Part shown: positions 16,590-26,208 of the stretch, piece after piece
Layout: the number at the start of each line of letters is the position of its first letter
Position numbering within the stretch: position 1 is the first letter of the stretch
Assembly: GCA_963704835.1 (NCBI GenBank)
Contig: CAVPHW010000025.1
Span: 1 to 64,000, forward strand
DNA: 64,000 nt
Direction: 5' to 3'
Source of the DNA: GCA-2746605 sp963704835
GTDB taxonomy: Bacteria > Bacteroidota > Ignavibacteria > Ignavibacteriales > Melioribacteraceae
The notes under the pieces: model-generated
The model's database searches: none
Seen by the model: only the letters and a program-made list of their open reading frames with translations
Told to the model about the DNA's origin: nothing
Position numbers and translations under genes: made by a program

Positions 16590-18755
16590 CTACAAATTAA
16601 ACTTAATTCCTCCATTTATAATTCTTCCATCTGTCGGAGCATAAATTTCAACAAAATTGGGATTTTCATACGAACCCGTAAACATTGCTCCATATTTAGA
16701 TTGTCTGGTATCAAATATATTTTCAAAGTTTATATACAAGCTAAATTTATTAAACCTCTTTTCAATCATTAGCCCGTTTGTCCAAAAATCGGTTACATCT
16801 GTTCCGTTACTCAAAGTTTGTTTCCCTGTATAGTATGCTTCCAATCCTATTCTCATATCACCATGCACTTCATAAATAAGTACTATTCCCAATCTATGTT
16901 TTGGTGTAAGTGGAAAATCGGAAGATAAACCATTCGCATGAGTCTTAACATCGGTGTAAGTGTAGCCGGCAAAAAGTTTATAATGATCGAGCGAAAATTT
17001 AATATTTGTCTCAATCCCCTTTGTATCATTAAAACCGTCGAATGTAATAAATTCATAAAAATTATTCGTTTGGTTATATTCAATTATTAACGGGTCAATA
17101 ATTCTTGTATAGAAGAAAAGATTATTTATTGATAATACAATTTTGTTAAAAATGATTGTTGAATAATTTACATCAAAGTTAAAGCCATATGATTTTTCGG
17201 CTTTCACAATATCTTTATTAATTGGCAAAATATTTCTGTAAGCTAATTCATCTGATTTTTCCGTAAATATTGATGGAATTTTGTAGCCTAATCCACCCCC
17301 AATTCTACTACTTAAATCCGGAGTAAAATTCATTAATAAATTAATTCTGGGCAGGGCAAAAATGCCATGGCCTTGATTGTAATCGAGTCTAAAGCCAGTT
17401 TCTAATGAATATTTTTTTGCTAAATCATAGTTATTCTGAATAAACGAACCAATAGTTAAATCTGTAAAGCTTTTTTTAATATCGACCTCACTTCGATCTT
17501 TAAAACGTTCGGTAAGTAAGTTTAAGCCGAACAGCCAATCACCTGTATTTGCAGACAAATGATATACAGCTTCCGAAAATGTAGAAAGCTGAGTGCCGCT
17601 AAATAAATAATCTGGCAAAAATAATTCTCTATCAAAAAATCCTAAACTATTTTTAAAAGAAAAGTAGTTTTTTTCACCTTGGTAGTTATAACCTATTTGC
17701 AAAGAGTATCTGTTGCTTTGGTTCTTTTCAAAATAGTAATTATTAGGATTGCTACTATTATCAACAGCTTCAATATTACCGCCCAATCTTTTTTCGGTAG
17801 TAAAACTTCCGGCAATCTTCAGTGTTTTTCTTTTATCGAAATAGAATAGAATTTTAGGATTTATATTATATCGTTCAATTTGCGGAAGATCTGAAAAGTT
17901 ATCATTGTTATTATCATAAACCTTCTGTGTGTTTCGCGAAGCTAAAACAGTAACACCATAATTTTCATATTTCTCTGAGAAGTATCCACTTAGGTCTAAT
18001 CCCAAAGCCGAAGTTGCGTTAATCAAAAAAGATATTTCTCTTTCTTCTTGTGGTTTTTTACTGCTTAAATTGATTAAACCAGCAATTGCCCCGCCGCCAT
18101 AAAGGGTTGAAGAACTTCCTTTAATTATTTCAACCTGTTGCAAATCCAGTGGAGGAATTTGAACGAGACTTAGACTTCCTGAAAATCCACCATATAGAGG
18201 GTAACCGTCTTTTAATAATTGCGTATATCTTCCATCTAAACCCTGTATTCTAAATGTACTGCTAGCGCTTGATGCGGATGTTTGTTGTACTTGTATGCCG
18301 GTACTTTCACTCAGAATCATAGAAATATTTGACGGATCCATACTTATTTTTTCATCAATTTCTTCACCTGCAATTACCTCTACACGAGTAGGTTCATTTT
18401 CTATAGTTCTTGATGACCTTGTTGCATTTACATATATTTCTTCCATTTCTTCAGCATGATGTTCAAGTTCAACTTTTAGTAAATCATCTAAATATGGAAA
18501 ATCAATTTCAATTAAAAAATCCTCATACCCAACGTAGGAAAACAATATTTTTTGTTTTCCATCTGGAACAGTGGATAAGGAAAATTTCCCATTAATATCT
18601 GTAGTTGTTCCATTAGTTGAACCAACAAGAATTATATTTACACCAAGTAATTTTTCACTTGAATGTTCATCTACAACTATTCCGTCAATTTTATTTTGTG
18701 AATATACAAGCGTACTCAACATAAATACGCTCAGCAATATTAGATTGCGAATCAT
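16590..18755 (-). CDS. TonB-dependent outer-membrane receptor
   Basis: A 721-residue TonB-dependent receptor. A signal peptide ends at VYSQ (about residue 20) and is followed by a CarboxypepD-regulatory-like domain (KIDGIVVDEHSSEKLLGVNIIL to about residue 95, two blocks). The plug domain (about 110-235) contains RIQGLDGRYTQLLKDG, PPLDLQQVEIIKGSSSTLYGGGAI and GLINLSS. A 22-strand barrel of about 470 residues ends in aromatic-rich IINGGIKFNL. The upstream gene, starting only 47 bases before it, encodes a Cys-rich secreted protein, and such pairs often accompany metal traffic. Substrate unknown; metal is an inference. Confidence 0.93.
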   Translation of the reverse strand: MIRNLILLSVFMLSTLVYSQNKIDGIVVDEHSSEKLLGVNIILVGSTNGTTTDINGKFSLSTVPDGKQKILFSYVGYEDFLIEIDFPYLDDLLKVELEHHAEEMEEIYVNATRSSRTIENEPTRVEVIAGEEIDEKISMDPSNISMILSESTGIQVQQTSASSASSTFRIQGLDGRYTQLLKDGYPLYGGFSGSLSLVQIPPLDLQQVEIIKGSSSTLYGGGAIAGLINLSSKKPQEEREISFLINATSALGLDLSGYFSEKYENYGVTVLASRNTQKVYDNNNDNFSDLPQIERYNINPKILFYFDKRKTLKIAGSFTTEKRLGGNIEAVDNSSNPNNYYFEKNQSNRYSLQIGYNYQGEKNYFSFKNSLGFFDRELFLPDYLFSGTQLSTFSEAVYHLSANTGDWLFGLNLLTERFKDRSEVDIKKSFTDLTIGSFIQNNYDLAKKYSLETGFRLDYNQGHGIFALPRINLLMNFTPDLSSRIGGGLGYKIPSIFTEKSDELAYRNILPINKDIVKAEKSYGFNFDVNYSTIIFNKIVLSINNLFFYTRIIDPLIIEYNQTNNFYEFITFDGFNDTKGIETNIKFSLDHYKLFAGYTYTDVKTHANGLSSDFPLTPKHRLGIVLIYEVHGDMRIGLEAYYTGKQTLSNGTDVTDFWTNGLMIEKRFNKFSLYINFENIFDTRQSKYGAMFTGSYENPNFVEIYAPTDGRIINGGIKFNL

Positions 18756-18802
18756 TATGCAACTCCAATTAAATTATTGAATACTTTTTAGAGCGAGATT
18801 AC

Positions 18803-19102
18803 TTATAAGATTTTGGGAGGCTGCCAATGATTTGAAGAATACTCTGAAATATTTTGAATGGAAGAGTAAAATATAGGTGTGGAAAAATTTACATCAATAT
18901 TTTGAAAAATAATTAAACTTACTACGTTTAAATGATTACAACAACTGCACAAACACAACACACTACAGCAATCATTAGTTCCCGTTTGCGATGATTCATT
19001 TGTTTCAAAATAAACAATATTGCATCCAGCATCTGCTATATTATCTGAAGCATATAATAAATTGCTCACGAGTATTATAAATATAAAAATTGCTAATTTC
19101 AT
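18803..19102 (-). CDS. small Cys-rich secreted protein, DUF6660-like
   Basis: A 99-residue protein with a cleavable signal peptide (LAIFIFIILVSNLLYAS). A tight Cys cluster NDCCSVLCLCSCCNH (about residues 43-57) and the terminal NHWQPPKIL match the DUF6660-type proteins placed beside TonB receptors and heavy-metal efflux genes in Bacteroidota. The Cys/His cluster suggests metal binding in the periplasm, by inference. It is the first gene of a two-gene operon with the TonB receptor. Confidence 0.65.
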   Translation of the reverse strand: MKLAIFIFIILVSNLLYASDNIADAGCNIVYFETNESSQTGTNDCCSVLCLCSCCNHLNVVSLIIFQNIDVNFSTPIFYSSIQNISEYSSNHWQPPKIL

Positions 19103-19386
19103 CTACCCAAAATATCAAATTACTGAATAAGACAAAACCTATTTTATACAATGTTTGCGATTATTATAATATTTAACCAAGGGAACCATAGAAAAAATAG
19201 GTTCGGAACTGGAAAAGTTAACCTGTGAGAAACCAAAATTGCCTCAATTTAATCAAACATTTTTCAAAATCTAGCTGCGATTTACCTAAATACTCCAAAA
19301 ACTGCTTTTCATAATTTTTACACTTTCTTTTATCATAAATTTTTGTGTATCTTTTATTATTATAAAACAAGACACGGGGTGCTAAT

Positions 19387-19818
19387 ATGAAATCGATTAA
19401 TCCATATCTAAACTTTCCTGGTAATACTGAAGAAGCTTTTAATTTTTATAAAAAAAATTTTGGTGGTGATTTTCTGGGAGGCATTTTCCGATTTAGAGAT
19501 ACTCCAGACGCAGAAAAAATGAACGACGCAGATAAAGAAAAAATTATGCACATTGCTTTAAAAATGGGTGAATCAAATACGATTATGGCAACAGACGCTT
19601 TAGAATCAATGGGTTTCAAAGTTACGTTTGGCAATAATTTTTATATTTCAATTGATGCTGAAAGTAAAGAAGAAGCTGATAAACTTTTTAATGGGCTTTC
19701 TGATAGCGGCAAAATAGAAATGAAAATGGGTGATCAATTTTGGGGAGATTATTTTGGTTCACTTGTAGATAAATTTGGTGTTAGATGGATGATTAGTTTT
19801 TCAAAAGCTCAAAACTAA
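19387..19818 (+). CDS. VOC-family PhnB-like protein
   Basis: A 143-residue PhnB-like protein: INPYLNFPGNTEEAFNFYKKNFGG opens the fold (two blocks). GESNTIMATDALES carries the central strand, followed by FYISIDAESKEEADKLFNGLS, and WGDYFGSLVDKFGVRWMISF closes it. It belongs to a different PhnB subgroup from the 9662 gene. It resumes the + strand array after the TonB-receptor pair, with the next DHFR-like gene 26 bases on. Confidence 0.9.
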   Translation: MKSINPYLNFPGNTEEAFNFYKKNFGGDFLGGIFRFRDTPDAEKMNDADKEKIMHIALKMGESNTIMATDALESMGFKVTFGNNFYISIDAESKEEADKLFNGLSDSGKIEMKMGDQFWGDYFGSLVDKFGVRWMISFSKAQN

Positions 19819-19844
19819 AATTGATCAAATTAAGGTGAATAAAA

Positions 19845-20501
19845 ATGCAAAAATTACGAGTTGAAAGTTTTTCAATTTCAATTGATGGTTTTGGTGCCGG
19901 ACCAAATCAAAACCTTGAGAATCCCTTGGGAATAGGAGGTACAGATTTACCTCAATGGTTTTATCCAACAAACATTTGTCAAAAATATGTATTTGGGAAG
20001 GATGAGGGCACAACCGGTATTGATAATGACTTTGCAAAACGAGGATTTAATAATATTGGAGCTTGGATCCTAGGTCGTAATATGTTTGGACCAATTCGTG
20101 GACCATGGCCGGATGAAAATTGGAAAGGATGGTGGGGGGATAATCCTCCGTATCATGTTCCTGTTTTTGTTTTGACAAACTATCCACGTAAATCTATTGA
20201 AATGGAAGGTGGTACTACTTTTCATTTTGTTACTGAAGGTATTCATCATGCTCTTGAAAAAGCATTTGATTCCGCCAACGGTAAAGATGTAAGACTTGGC
20301 GGAGGTGTTAATGTTATTCAACAATATTTAAAAGAAAAGTTAATCGATGAAATGCATATTGCTATATCACCTGTTCTTTTAGGATCCGGAGAGAATCTTT
20401 TTTCTGGAATAAATTTAATTTCTTTAGGATATAAATGTACAGAACATGTAACTACGGCAAATGCAACTCATTTAATTATTAATAAAGGAAAATTAATATG
20501 A
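19845..20501 (+). CDS. dihydrofolate reductase-like protein
   Basis: A 218-residue DHFR-like protein with LRVESFSISIDGFGAGPNQ at the N-terminus, GAWILGRNMFGPIRGPWPD, VPVFVLTNYPRKSIEMEGG and the NADPH-site DVRLGGGVNVIQQYLKEKLIDE, then IAISPVLLGSGENLF. This is the long subgroup with an insert near residues 30-60. Its stop overlaps the next start by four bases (ATGA). Confidence 0.9.
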   Translation: MQKLRVESFSISIDGFGAGPNQNLENPLGIGGTDLPQWFYPTNICQKYVFGKDEGTTGIDNDFAKRGFNNIGAWILGRNMFGPIRGPWPDENWKGWWGDNPPYHVPVFVLTNYPRKSIEMEGGTTFHFVTEGIHHALEKAFDSANGKDVRLGGGVNVIQQYLKEKLIDEMHIAISPVLLGSGENLFSGINLISLGYKCTEHVTTANATHLIINKGKLI

Positions 20502-21407
20502 AGGAGGTCGTATTTGTTCATAAATATAAATCAACACTATTGTGCTACTTTCTTTTATCATTTACAGTTTTTTCTCAAAATTACAAAGATCTTGTAGCGC
20601 TGGACGGCTATAAAACAAAAGTGTTCTACAGTTCGGGGAATGTTGAAAGAGCAAAATTATTAGCAGAAAGAATGGACAGAGTTCTAGAGTTTTATAATAA
20701 GACAATTGCTTTTGAACCGAAGGTTACACTTCTGATATTAAATCCAACTGATTGGCCGAAGCACACAACATTCCCAGTTTATGGTATGCCTCATTATGAT
20801 GACCAAAGAGAGCTATTAATTATTGCATCGGCGAATAATGATTTCTGGAATAGTTTTATTCCGCCAATTGAACAGCTTCCCAAAGATTTAGCAGATAAAA
20901 TCTCAACAACCTATGTTGATGAAAATGGAAGTTTGACCATGCAGCCTTTTTTTGATCTGCTCGCCATTCATGAAATAGGCCACGCTTATCATTTCCAAGC
21001 AGAGTATTAATGTCCAGCGTAAGTGGATGGGTGAATTATTCAGTAATATATTACTTCATACTTATATAGCAGAGAATGAGCCTGACCAACTTCCAGCTCT
21101 TACGATCTTTCCTCAAATGGTTATTGCAGGTGGAAAGGAAGATTATAAATACACATCATTAAACGATATTGAAGATCATTATGAGGAAGTTGGACAAAAG
21201 TACCCAAAGAATTATGGCTGGTATCAATGTCGCTGGCATTCTTCATCCAAAAACATTTATGATACCGGTGGAGTTGAAACATTCGTAAGATTATGGATTG
21301 CTTTATCAGAACAAAAAGAAACTTTAAATGATGAAAAGTTTACGGCACTTCTATCAGAGAAAGTTCATCAAAGTATTGCAGATGTGATTATTAATTGGAA
21401 TAATTAA
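20498..21407 (+). pseudogene. secreted HExxH metallopeptidase-like protein, one +1 frameshift
   Basis: The first frame starts with a signal peptide (YFLLSFTVFSQ) and reaches LLAIHEIGHAYHFQAEY, an HExxH zinc motif in a gluzincin-like setting. A stop follows at once. The +1 frame continues NVQRKWMGELFSNILLHTYIAE, in which a downstream Glu could be the third ligand, and reaches IADVIINWNN. The span of 910 bases is a multiple of three plus one, and removing one T at 21007-21008 joins them into about 302 residues. Family not recognised; function unknown. Confidence 0.65.
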
Positions 21408-21461
21408 TTAGTTGATAATCATTAATACGTTCTTCAAATTGAAATAGATAATATTTAAAAT

Positions 21462-22374
21462 ATGGATAACAAATTGCAAAAAATTACTCCTAATTTATGG
21501 TTCGACAAAAATGCTGAAGAAGCTGTTAATTTTTACACTTCCCTTTTTCCTAATTCAAAAATAAATTCGACATCGCGGTTTGGCAAAGAAGGTTTTGAAC
21601 ATCATGGAATGCCCGAAGGCACTGTAATGACAATGGGCTTTGAAATTGAGAGACAAAAATTTGTTGCATTAAACGGCGGACCAATTTTTAAATTTAATGA
21701 ATCAGTTTCGTTTTTTATTTATTGCGAATCGCTCGAACGAATTGAATTTCTATATAAAAAATTATCAGAAGGCGGAAGTATTAATATGCCATTAGATAAA
21801 TATGATTGGAGTGAAAAGTATGCCTGGGTAAAAGATAAATTTGGAGTTTCTTGGCAATTAGATATTGACAAGATAAATTCACCACAAAAAATAGTTCCAG
21901 CTCTTTTATTTGTGAATGACAAATTTACCCAAGTAAAAGAAGCAGTAAAGCATTATAATTCTATTTTTCCCGATTCAAAAATAATTTTGGAAGTCCCAAA
22001 TTCAAGCAATGACAACATCTCTTGAAGAAACAGTAATATTTACACAATTTTCTCTTTCAGGAAATTTATTCAATGCAATGAGCGGACAAGGTGAACATAA
22101 ATTCGATTTTAATGAAGCTGTTTCATTTATTATAAATTGTGATTCTCAAGATGAAGTTAATTATTACTGGGAAAAATTAACCGATGGCGGAACAGAAAGC
22201 ATGTGCGGCTGGCTTAAAGATAGATTCGGAGTTTCATGGCAAGTAGTGCCAACAGAAATGTTTAAATACATTGGAGGAAGTGATAAAGAAAAAAGTAGCA
22301 GAGCGATGAATGCAATGTTTCAAATGAAAAAATTGGATTTAGAGGCTTTTAAAAAAGTCTACAATGGGAATTAA
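21462..22374 (+). pseudogene. two-domain PhnB-like VOC protein, one +1 frameshift
   Basis: The first frame holds a complete PhnB module (ITPNLWFDKNAEEAVNFYTSLFP, KFVALNGGPIFKFNESVSFFI, YAWVKDKFGVSWQLD) and the start of a second (KIVPALLFVNDKFTQVKEAV, SIFPDSKIILEV). The second frame continues EETVIFTQFSLSGNLFNAM, FNEAVSFIINCDSQDEVNYYW, MCGWLKDRFGVSWQVVP. The span of 913 bases is a multiple of three plus one. The shift lies in 22016-22023, where removing one T restores a two-module protein of about 303 residues. Confidence 0.85.
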
Positions 22375-22402
22375 ATTTTATAAGTAAAAAATTGGAACCA
22401 CT

Positions 22403-22846
22403 ATGCAAAAAGCAAATTTTAGCATAAAAATAAATGCTTCAAAAGAAAAAGTTTGGAAAATTCTTTGGGATATTGAAACTTATAATAAATGGACAACCGT
22501 ATTTTCGGAGGGATCTACGATGGTTTCAGATTGGAAAGTTGGAGGAAAAACATTGTTTCTTGACGGCAAAGGCAATGGAATGGTAAGTACAATTGCTGAA
22601 ATTAATACAAATGTTTTTATTTCTTTTAAACATTTAGGAATGTTGAATAATGGAGTTGAAGATTTTGAGAGTGACTCAATTAAGCAATGGGCAGGAGCAC
22701 TAGAAAATTATTCATTAAAGTCTGTCGATGAAAATACTGAACTCTCTATTGAAATGGATATTGACGAAAATTATAAGGAATTTTTTCTGAAAACATTTCC
22801 GGTTGCTTTGAATAAAGTCAAAGAACTTTCTGAAAGTGACAATTAA
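22403..22846 (+). CDS. SRPBCC-family protein
   Basis: A 147-residue SRPBCC (START-like) protein: NFSIKINASKEKVWKILWDIETYNKWTTVF (two blocks) at the N-terminus, WKVGGKTLFLDGKGNGMVSTI, and ISFKHLGMLNNGVEDF. A terminal amphipathic helix FFLKTFPVALNKVKELSE closes the pocket. It is distinct from the AHSA1-like gene at 15504. It is placed 28 bases after the two-domain PhnB gene and 35 before a DHFR-like gene. Confidence 0.9.
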   Translation: MQKANFSIKINASKEKVWKILWDIETYNKWTTVFSEGSTMVSDWKVGGKTLFLDGKGNGMVSTIAEINTNVFISFKHLGMLNNGVEDFESDSIKQWAGALENYSLKSVDENTELSIEMDIDENYKEFFLKTFPVALNKVKELSESDN

Positions 22847-22881
22847 TTTGGTTTAAATAATTATAAAAAAGCAGATAATAA

Positions 22882-23452
22882 ATGAGTCGTAAATTAAAAC
22901 TACAAATGCAAATTTCTGTTGATGGTTTTGTATCAACGGGGCCTAATGATGAACAGAAATGGGTAACTTGGGCATGGGAAGAAATTAAAGAAGATGTTCT
23001 CTCACTTCTTGATTCTTGTGATACACATATTATCGGCAGAAAATTGGCTGATGACTATATCCCATACTGGCAAGAGACATTTAAGAATTCGAACGATCCA
23101 ATGTATGAAGTAGCGAAACGAATTGTTGCTATTAATAAACTCGTTTTTACAAAAACACTTGAAAAATCAGGTCTGGGAAGAAACAAAACTTATCAAAGGA
23201 AACTTGAAGGAAGAAGTAAAAAAACTTAAAAATCAAAGTGGTAAAGATATCTTAGTTGTTGGCGGTAGTTCATTTGTTTCTGAATTAATTAAAAATGAAT
23301 TAGTTGATGAATTTCATTTTTTTGTTAATCCAGTTGCTCTTGGTAAAGGCGTACCTATTTTTGATAAATTAAATAATGCATTTCAACTGAAACTAAAAAG
23401 ATCAAAGACTTTTCCTTGCGGTATCAATTTGCTTATATATGAAGTAAGATAA
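22882..23452 (+). pseudogene. DHFR-like protein, one +1 frameshift
   Basis: The first frame starts RKLKLQMQISVDGFVSTGPND and contains CDTHIIGRKLADDYIPYWQ and INKLVFTKTLEKS. The next frame continues WEETKLIKGNLKEEVKKL, GKDILVVGGSSFVSELIKNELVDE and NPVALGKGVPIFDKL. The intact neighbour at 23467 has the same order, which fixes the join near 23170 (one extra G of GG gives LEKSVWEETKL). The span of 571 bases is a multiple of three plus one. It looks like a tandem duplicate of the 23467 gene. Confidence 0.87.
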
Positions 23453-23466
23453 ATAAGGAGATTAAA

Positions 23467-24057
23467 ATGAGTCGTAAATTAAAACTTCAAGTACAAATTT
23501 CTATTGATGGGTATATAGCTGGTCCAAATGGTGAAATGGATTTTATGACATGGAGTTGGGGTAATGACATAAAAAATTATGTTACTGAATTAACTGATTC
23601 GATGGATACAATTATTTTAGGAAGAAAATTAGCTCAAGGTTTTATTCCACATTGGCTGTCTGCTGCAGAAGATCCTAAAAGTCCAGAATATGACTTTGCA
23701 AAGAAAATGACTGAACCCAGAAAAATAGTTTTTACCAAAACCTTGGATAGCTCTGATCCTGAATTAGGGGCAGGCAAGTGGCCAACCACTGAGCTGGCTA
23801 AAGGTAATTTGCAAGAAGAAATAAATAAATTGAAAAGTGAATCCGGAAGTGACATCATGGTTTATGGCGGCGCTGAGTTTGTATCTAACTTAATTAAAGA
23901 GGGCTTAATAGATGAACTTCATCTTTTTGTTAATCCCGTTGCTGTAGGGAAAGGTTTGCCAATTTTTCAAACAATAAATAAAAAACAAGATCTTAAATTA
24001 TTACAATCCCAGTCATTTGATTGCGGAATTAATGTACTCGTTTATGAATTAAAGTGA
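23467..24057 (+). CDS. dihydrofolate reductase-like (RibD C-terminal) protein
   Basis: A 196-residue intact DHFR-like protein. It begins RKLKLQVQISIDGYIAGPNGE and has TIILGRKLAQGFIPHWL, RKIVFTKTLDSSDPELG and SGSDIMVYGGAEFVSNLIKEG. It ends LHLFVNPVAVGKGLPIFQTI. It is a tandem paralogue of the preceding frameshifted gene (shared starts and FTKTL, GNLQEE blocks). AAGGAG lies just upstream of the ATG. Substrate unknown. Confidence 0.92.
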   Translation: MSRKLKLQVQISIDGYIAGPNGEMDFMTWSWGNDIKNYVTELTDSMDTIILGRKLAQGFIPHWLSAAEDPKSPEYDFAKKMTEPRKIVFTKTLDSSDPELGAGKWPTTELAKGNLQEEINKLKSESGSDIMVYGGAEFVSNLIKEGLIDELHLFVNPVAVGKGLPIFQTINKKQDLKLLQSQSFDCGINVLVYELK

Positions 24058-24104
24058 GGTAGTTAATATTTCAGGATTCTAAAGAAAGGAAGGGAGTCAC
24101 AAAT

Positions 24105-24464
24105 ATGAAAAATACAAGCAGTGACAAATATATAGCAGGTTTTCCAAAGGCTGTTCAAAAAATATTAAAAACTATCAGGGAAACAATAAGAAAAGCCGCT
24201 CCTGAGGCGGAAGAATCATTTAAGTATGGAATCATTACTTATGTTCTTAATGGTAATTTAGTACATTTTGGGGGATTTAAAAGTCACATCGGATTTTATC
24301 CAGCACCATCTGGAATTATTAAATTTCAAAAAGAACTAGCTGACTACAAAGGTGCAAAAGGCTCTGTTCAATTTCCATTAGACAAACCAATTCCATTGGG
24401 ATTAATCTCTAGAATAGTTAAGTTTAGAGTAAAAGAAAATTTAGGGAAAGTTAAAATTAGATAA
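24105..24464 (+). CDS. DUF1801 (YdhG-like) protein
   Basis: A 119-residue DUF1801 protein: KYIAGFPKAVQKILKTIRETI, AAPEAEESFKYGIITYVLNGNLVHFGGFKSHIGFYP (two blocks) and GSVQFPLDKPIPLGLISRIVKFRV are the family blocks. It is the intact counterpart of the frameshifted 8068 gene, although from another subgroup. Related to the iron chaperone-like YdhG fold. It is the last gene of the small-enzyme array before the glycosidase. Confidence 0.9.
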   Translation: MKNTSSDKYIAGFPKAVQKILKTIRETIRKAAPEAEESFKYGIITYVLNGNLVHFGGFKSHIGFYPAPSGIIKFQKELADYKGAKGSVQFPLDKPIPLGLISRIVKFRVKENLGKVKIR

Positions 24465-24549
24465 ATTAAAATGGTTTGTTAATGACATTTAATTTTAACT
24501 AAAAAAAACGAAATTGCATTAAATAGTAAAATCATATATTTTTTTGTTT

Positions 24550-24598
24550 GGTAGTTATGATTGACAAGTATGATTTACCCCAAAATTTACGAACTGTA
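24550..24598 (+). repeat. direct repeat, copy 1 (duplicated gene start)
   Basis: Matches 26160-26208 at 43 of 49 bases, both containing the start of a MIDKYDLP gene. The copies flank the truncated GH5-CBM6 gene. Confidence 0.85.
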
Positions 24599-24607
24599 TC
24601 TTGGTAA
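24557..24607 (+). pseudogene. start remnant of a DLP-type membrane protein gene
   Basis: The frame reads MIDKYDLPQNLRTVSW and stops. The first 14 residues match MIDKYDLPKNLQTV of the gene at 26167, which continues into a membrane protein. This is the stump of a duplicate whose remainder was replaced by the GH5-CBM6 sequence, which it overlaps in another frame. Confidence 0.75.
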
Positions 24608-26160
24608 CACACTTGAACCTCCTACAGAAGGGGGATGGAATAATGGACCAGCTAAAGAATATTATTTTGATGATTATAAAAGTGCTGGGTTTGACGTTGT
24701 AAGAATTCCAGTAAGGTGGGATAAGCACACACAAACTTCTGCACCATTTTCTGTAACTAGTTCTTGGATGGATAGAGTTGAACAAGTCGTAGATTGGGGA
24801 TTATCTAGAGGCTTATTTATAATTTTAAATGCTCATCATGATGATTGGATTAAACAAAATTATAGTGAGACAAACAAAGAAAGATTAGATAGTATCTGGA
24901 GTCAAATATCTGTTAGATTCCAAAATAAATCCGAAAAACTTTTCTTTGAAATGTTTAATGAGCCCTATGGCTTAAATGCAACACAAGTTGATGATATGAA
25001 TAAACGTCTGCTTTCGATAATCAGAAAAACAAATCAAACAAGAATAGTAATTTATTCTGGGAGTGGGTGGTCAAGTTTAAGTGATATGATAAACGCAAAA
25101 ATTCTTAATGATGAATATATAATGGCATATTACCATTCATACGATCCTTGGGATTTTGCTGGACTTGGACAAGGAGCTTGGGGCTCAACCTCAAATATAA
25201 ATCAAATAAAAAATAATTTTCAAAGGGCTGGTAATTGGGCAAAAACTAATAATATACCTGTTATGATCAGCGAATTTGGCGCAGTTCAAAAATGTGATTA
25301 TAATTCCAGAATGTTACATTATGCTACCTATGTTGAAGAAGCAACTAAAAATAATATTCCTTTTATGGTTTGGGATAATGGTGGTGATTTTGGTATTTAT
25401 AATAGAAATAACAGAACCTGGCCAGAAGTTAAAGATATTTTAATTCACTCATCAGTTAATGGAGCAAATGGATTAAAAATCAAGTTGGAAAATGAATCTT
25501 TAGTTACAATTAGTTGGAATAATCGATCAATTCAAATATTAAACAATTTAATAGAAAGAAAAATCAACAATAATCAATTTGATTCATTATCCATTTTAGA
25601 TGGTACCACAAATAGCTTTAGTGATACAACAATTTCTAGTAACAATACTTACTATTACAGAATAAAAACAATTATTGATGATACTACATTTTATTATTCT
25701 TATCCTATAAAAGCATACATAAAACCAAATGAGAGATCTTCTTTTTAATGGAACTCCTTTTACTGTTCCATGTGTTATAGAAGCTGAGAATTTCGATATT
25801 GGTGGTGAAGGATTAACATATCATGATACTGACGTTTCAAATATTCCAGGAGCATATCGAACACAAGAAGGTGTTGATTTAGAAATTAGAAATTCTGGTG
25901 GATTTCAAATAGCGTATATTGAAACTGGAGAATGGGTAGAGTATACTTTAAATGTTCCAGAAGCCGGCGATTATGAAATTACAACCCAAGTAGCATCATT
26001 AGAAGGTGGTGGGAAAATAAACTTTTCAGTGGGAAGCACATATTCTACAACAATTGATATTCCATCTACAAATAGTTGGCAAACTACTACTTCAGTAACT
26101 GGAATAATTGCCTTGAAAATTATATTAAATAGTGGATATCATATTTTTTATTTGTATTAG
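24570..26160 (+). pseudogene. GH5 cellulase-like catalytic domain with CBM6, 5'-truncated and frameshifted
   Basis: The first frame holds a GH5 barrel: YLGNTLEPPTEGGW, AGFDVVRIPVRWDKH, LFFEMFNEPYGLN with the acid/base Glu, and VMISEFGAVQ with the nucleophile Glu. An FN3-like segment follows. After 25742-25746, where one extra T breaks the frame, the next frame reads NGTPFTVPCVIEAENFDIGGEGLTYHDTD and GGFQIAYIETGEWVEYTLNVPEAGDY, a CBM6. The 1591-base span is a multiple of three plus one. No signal peptide exists: the catalytic domain begins abruptly inside a duplicated gene start. Likely role: beta-glucan hydrolysis, if expressed. Confidence 0.8.
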
Positions 26161-26208
26161 GTTGTTATGATTGACAAATATGATTTACCTAAAAATTTGC
26201 AAACTGTA
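26160..26208 (+). repeat. direct repeat, copy 2 (gene start)
   Basis: Partner of 24550-24598. This copy runs on into the body of the membrane-protein gene. Confidence 0.85.
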
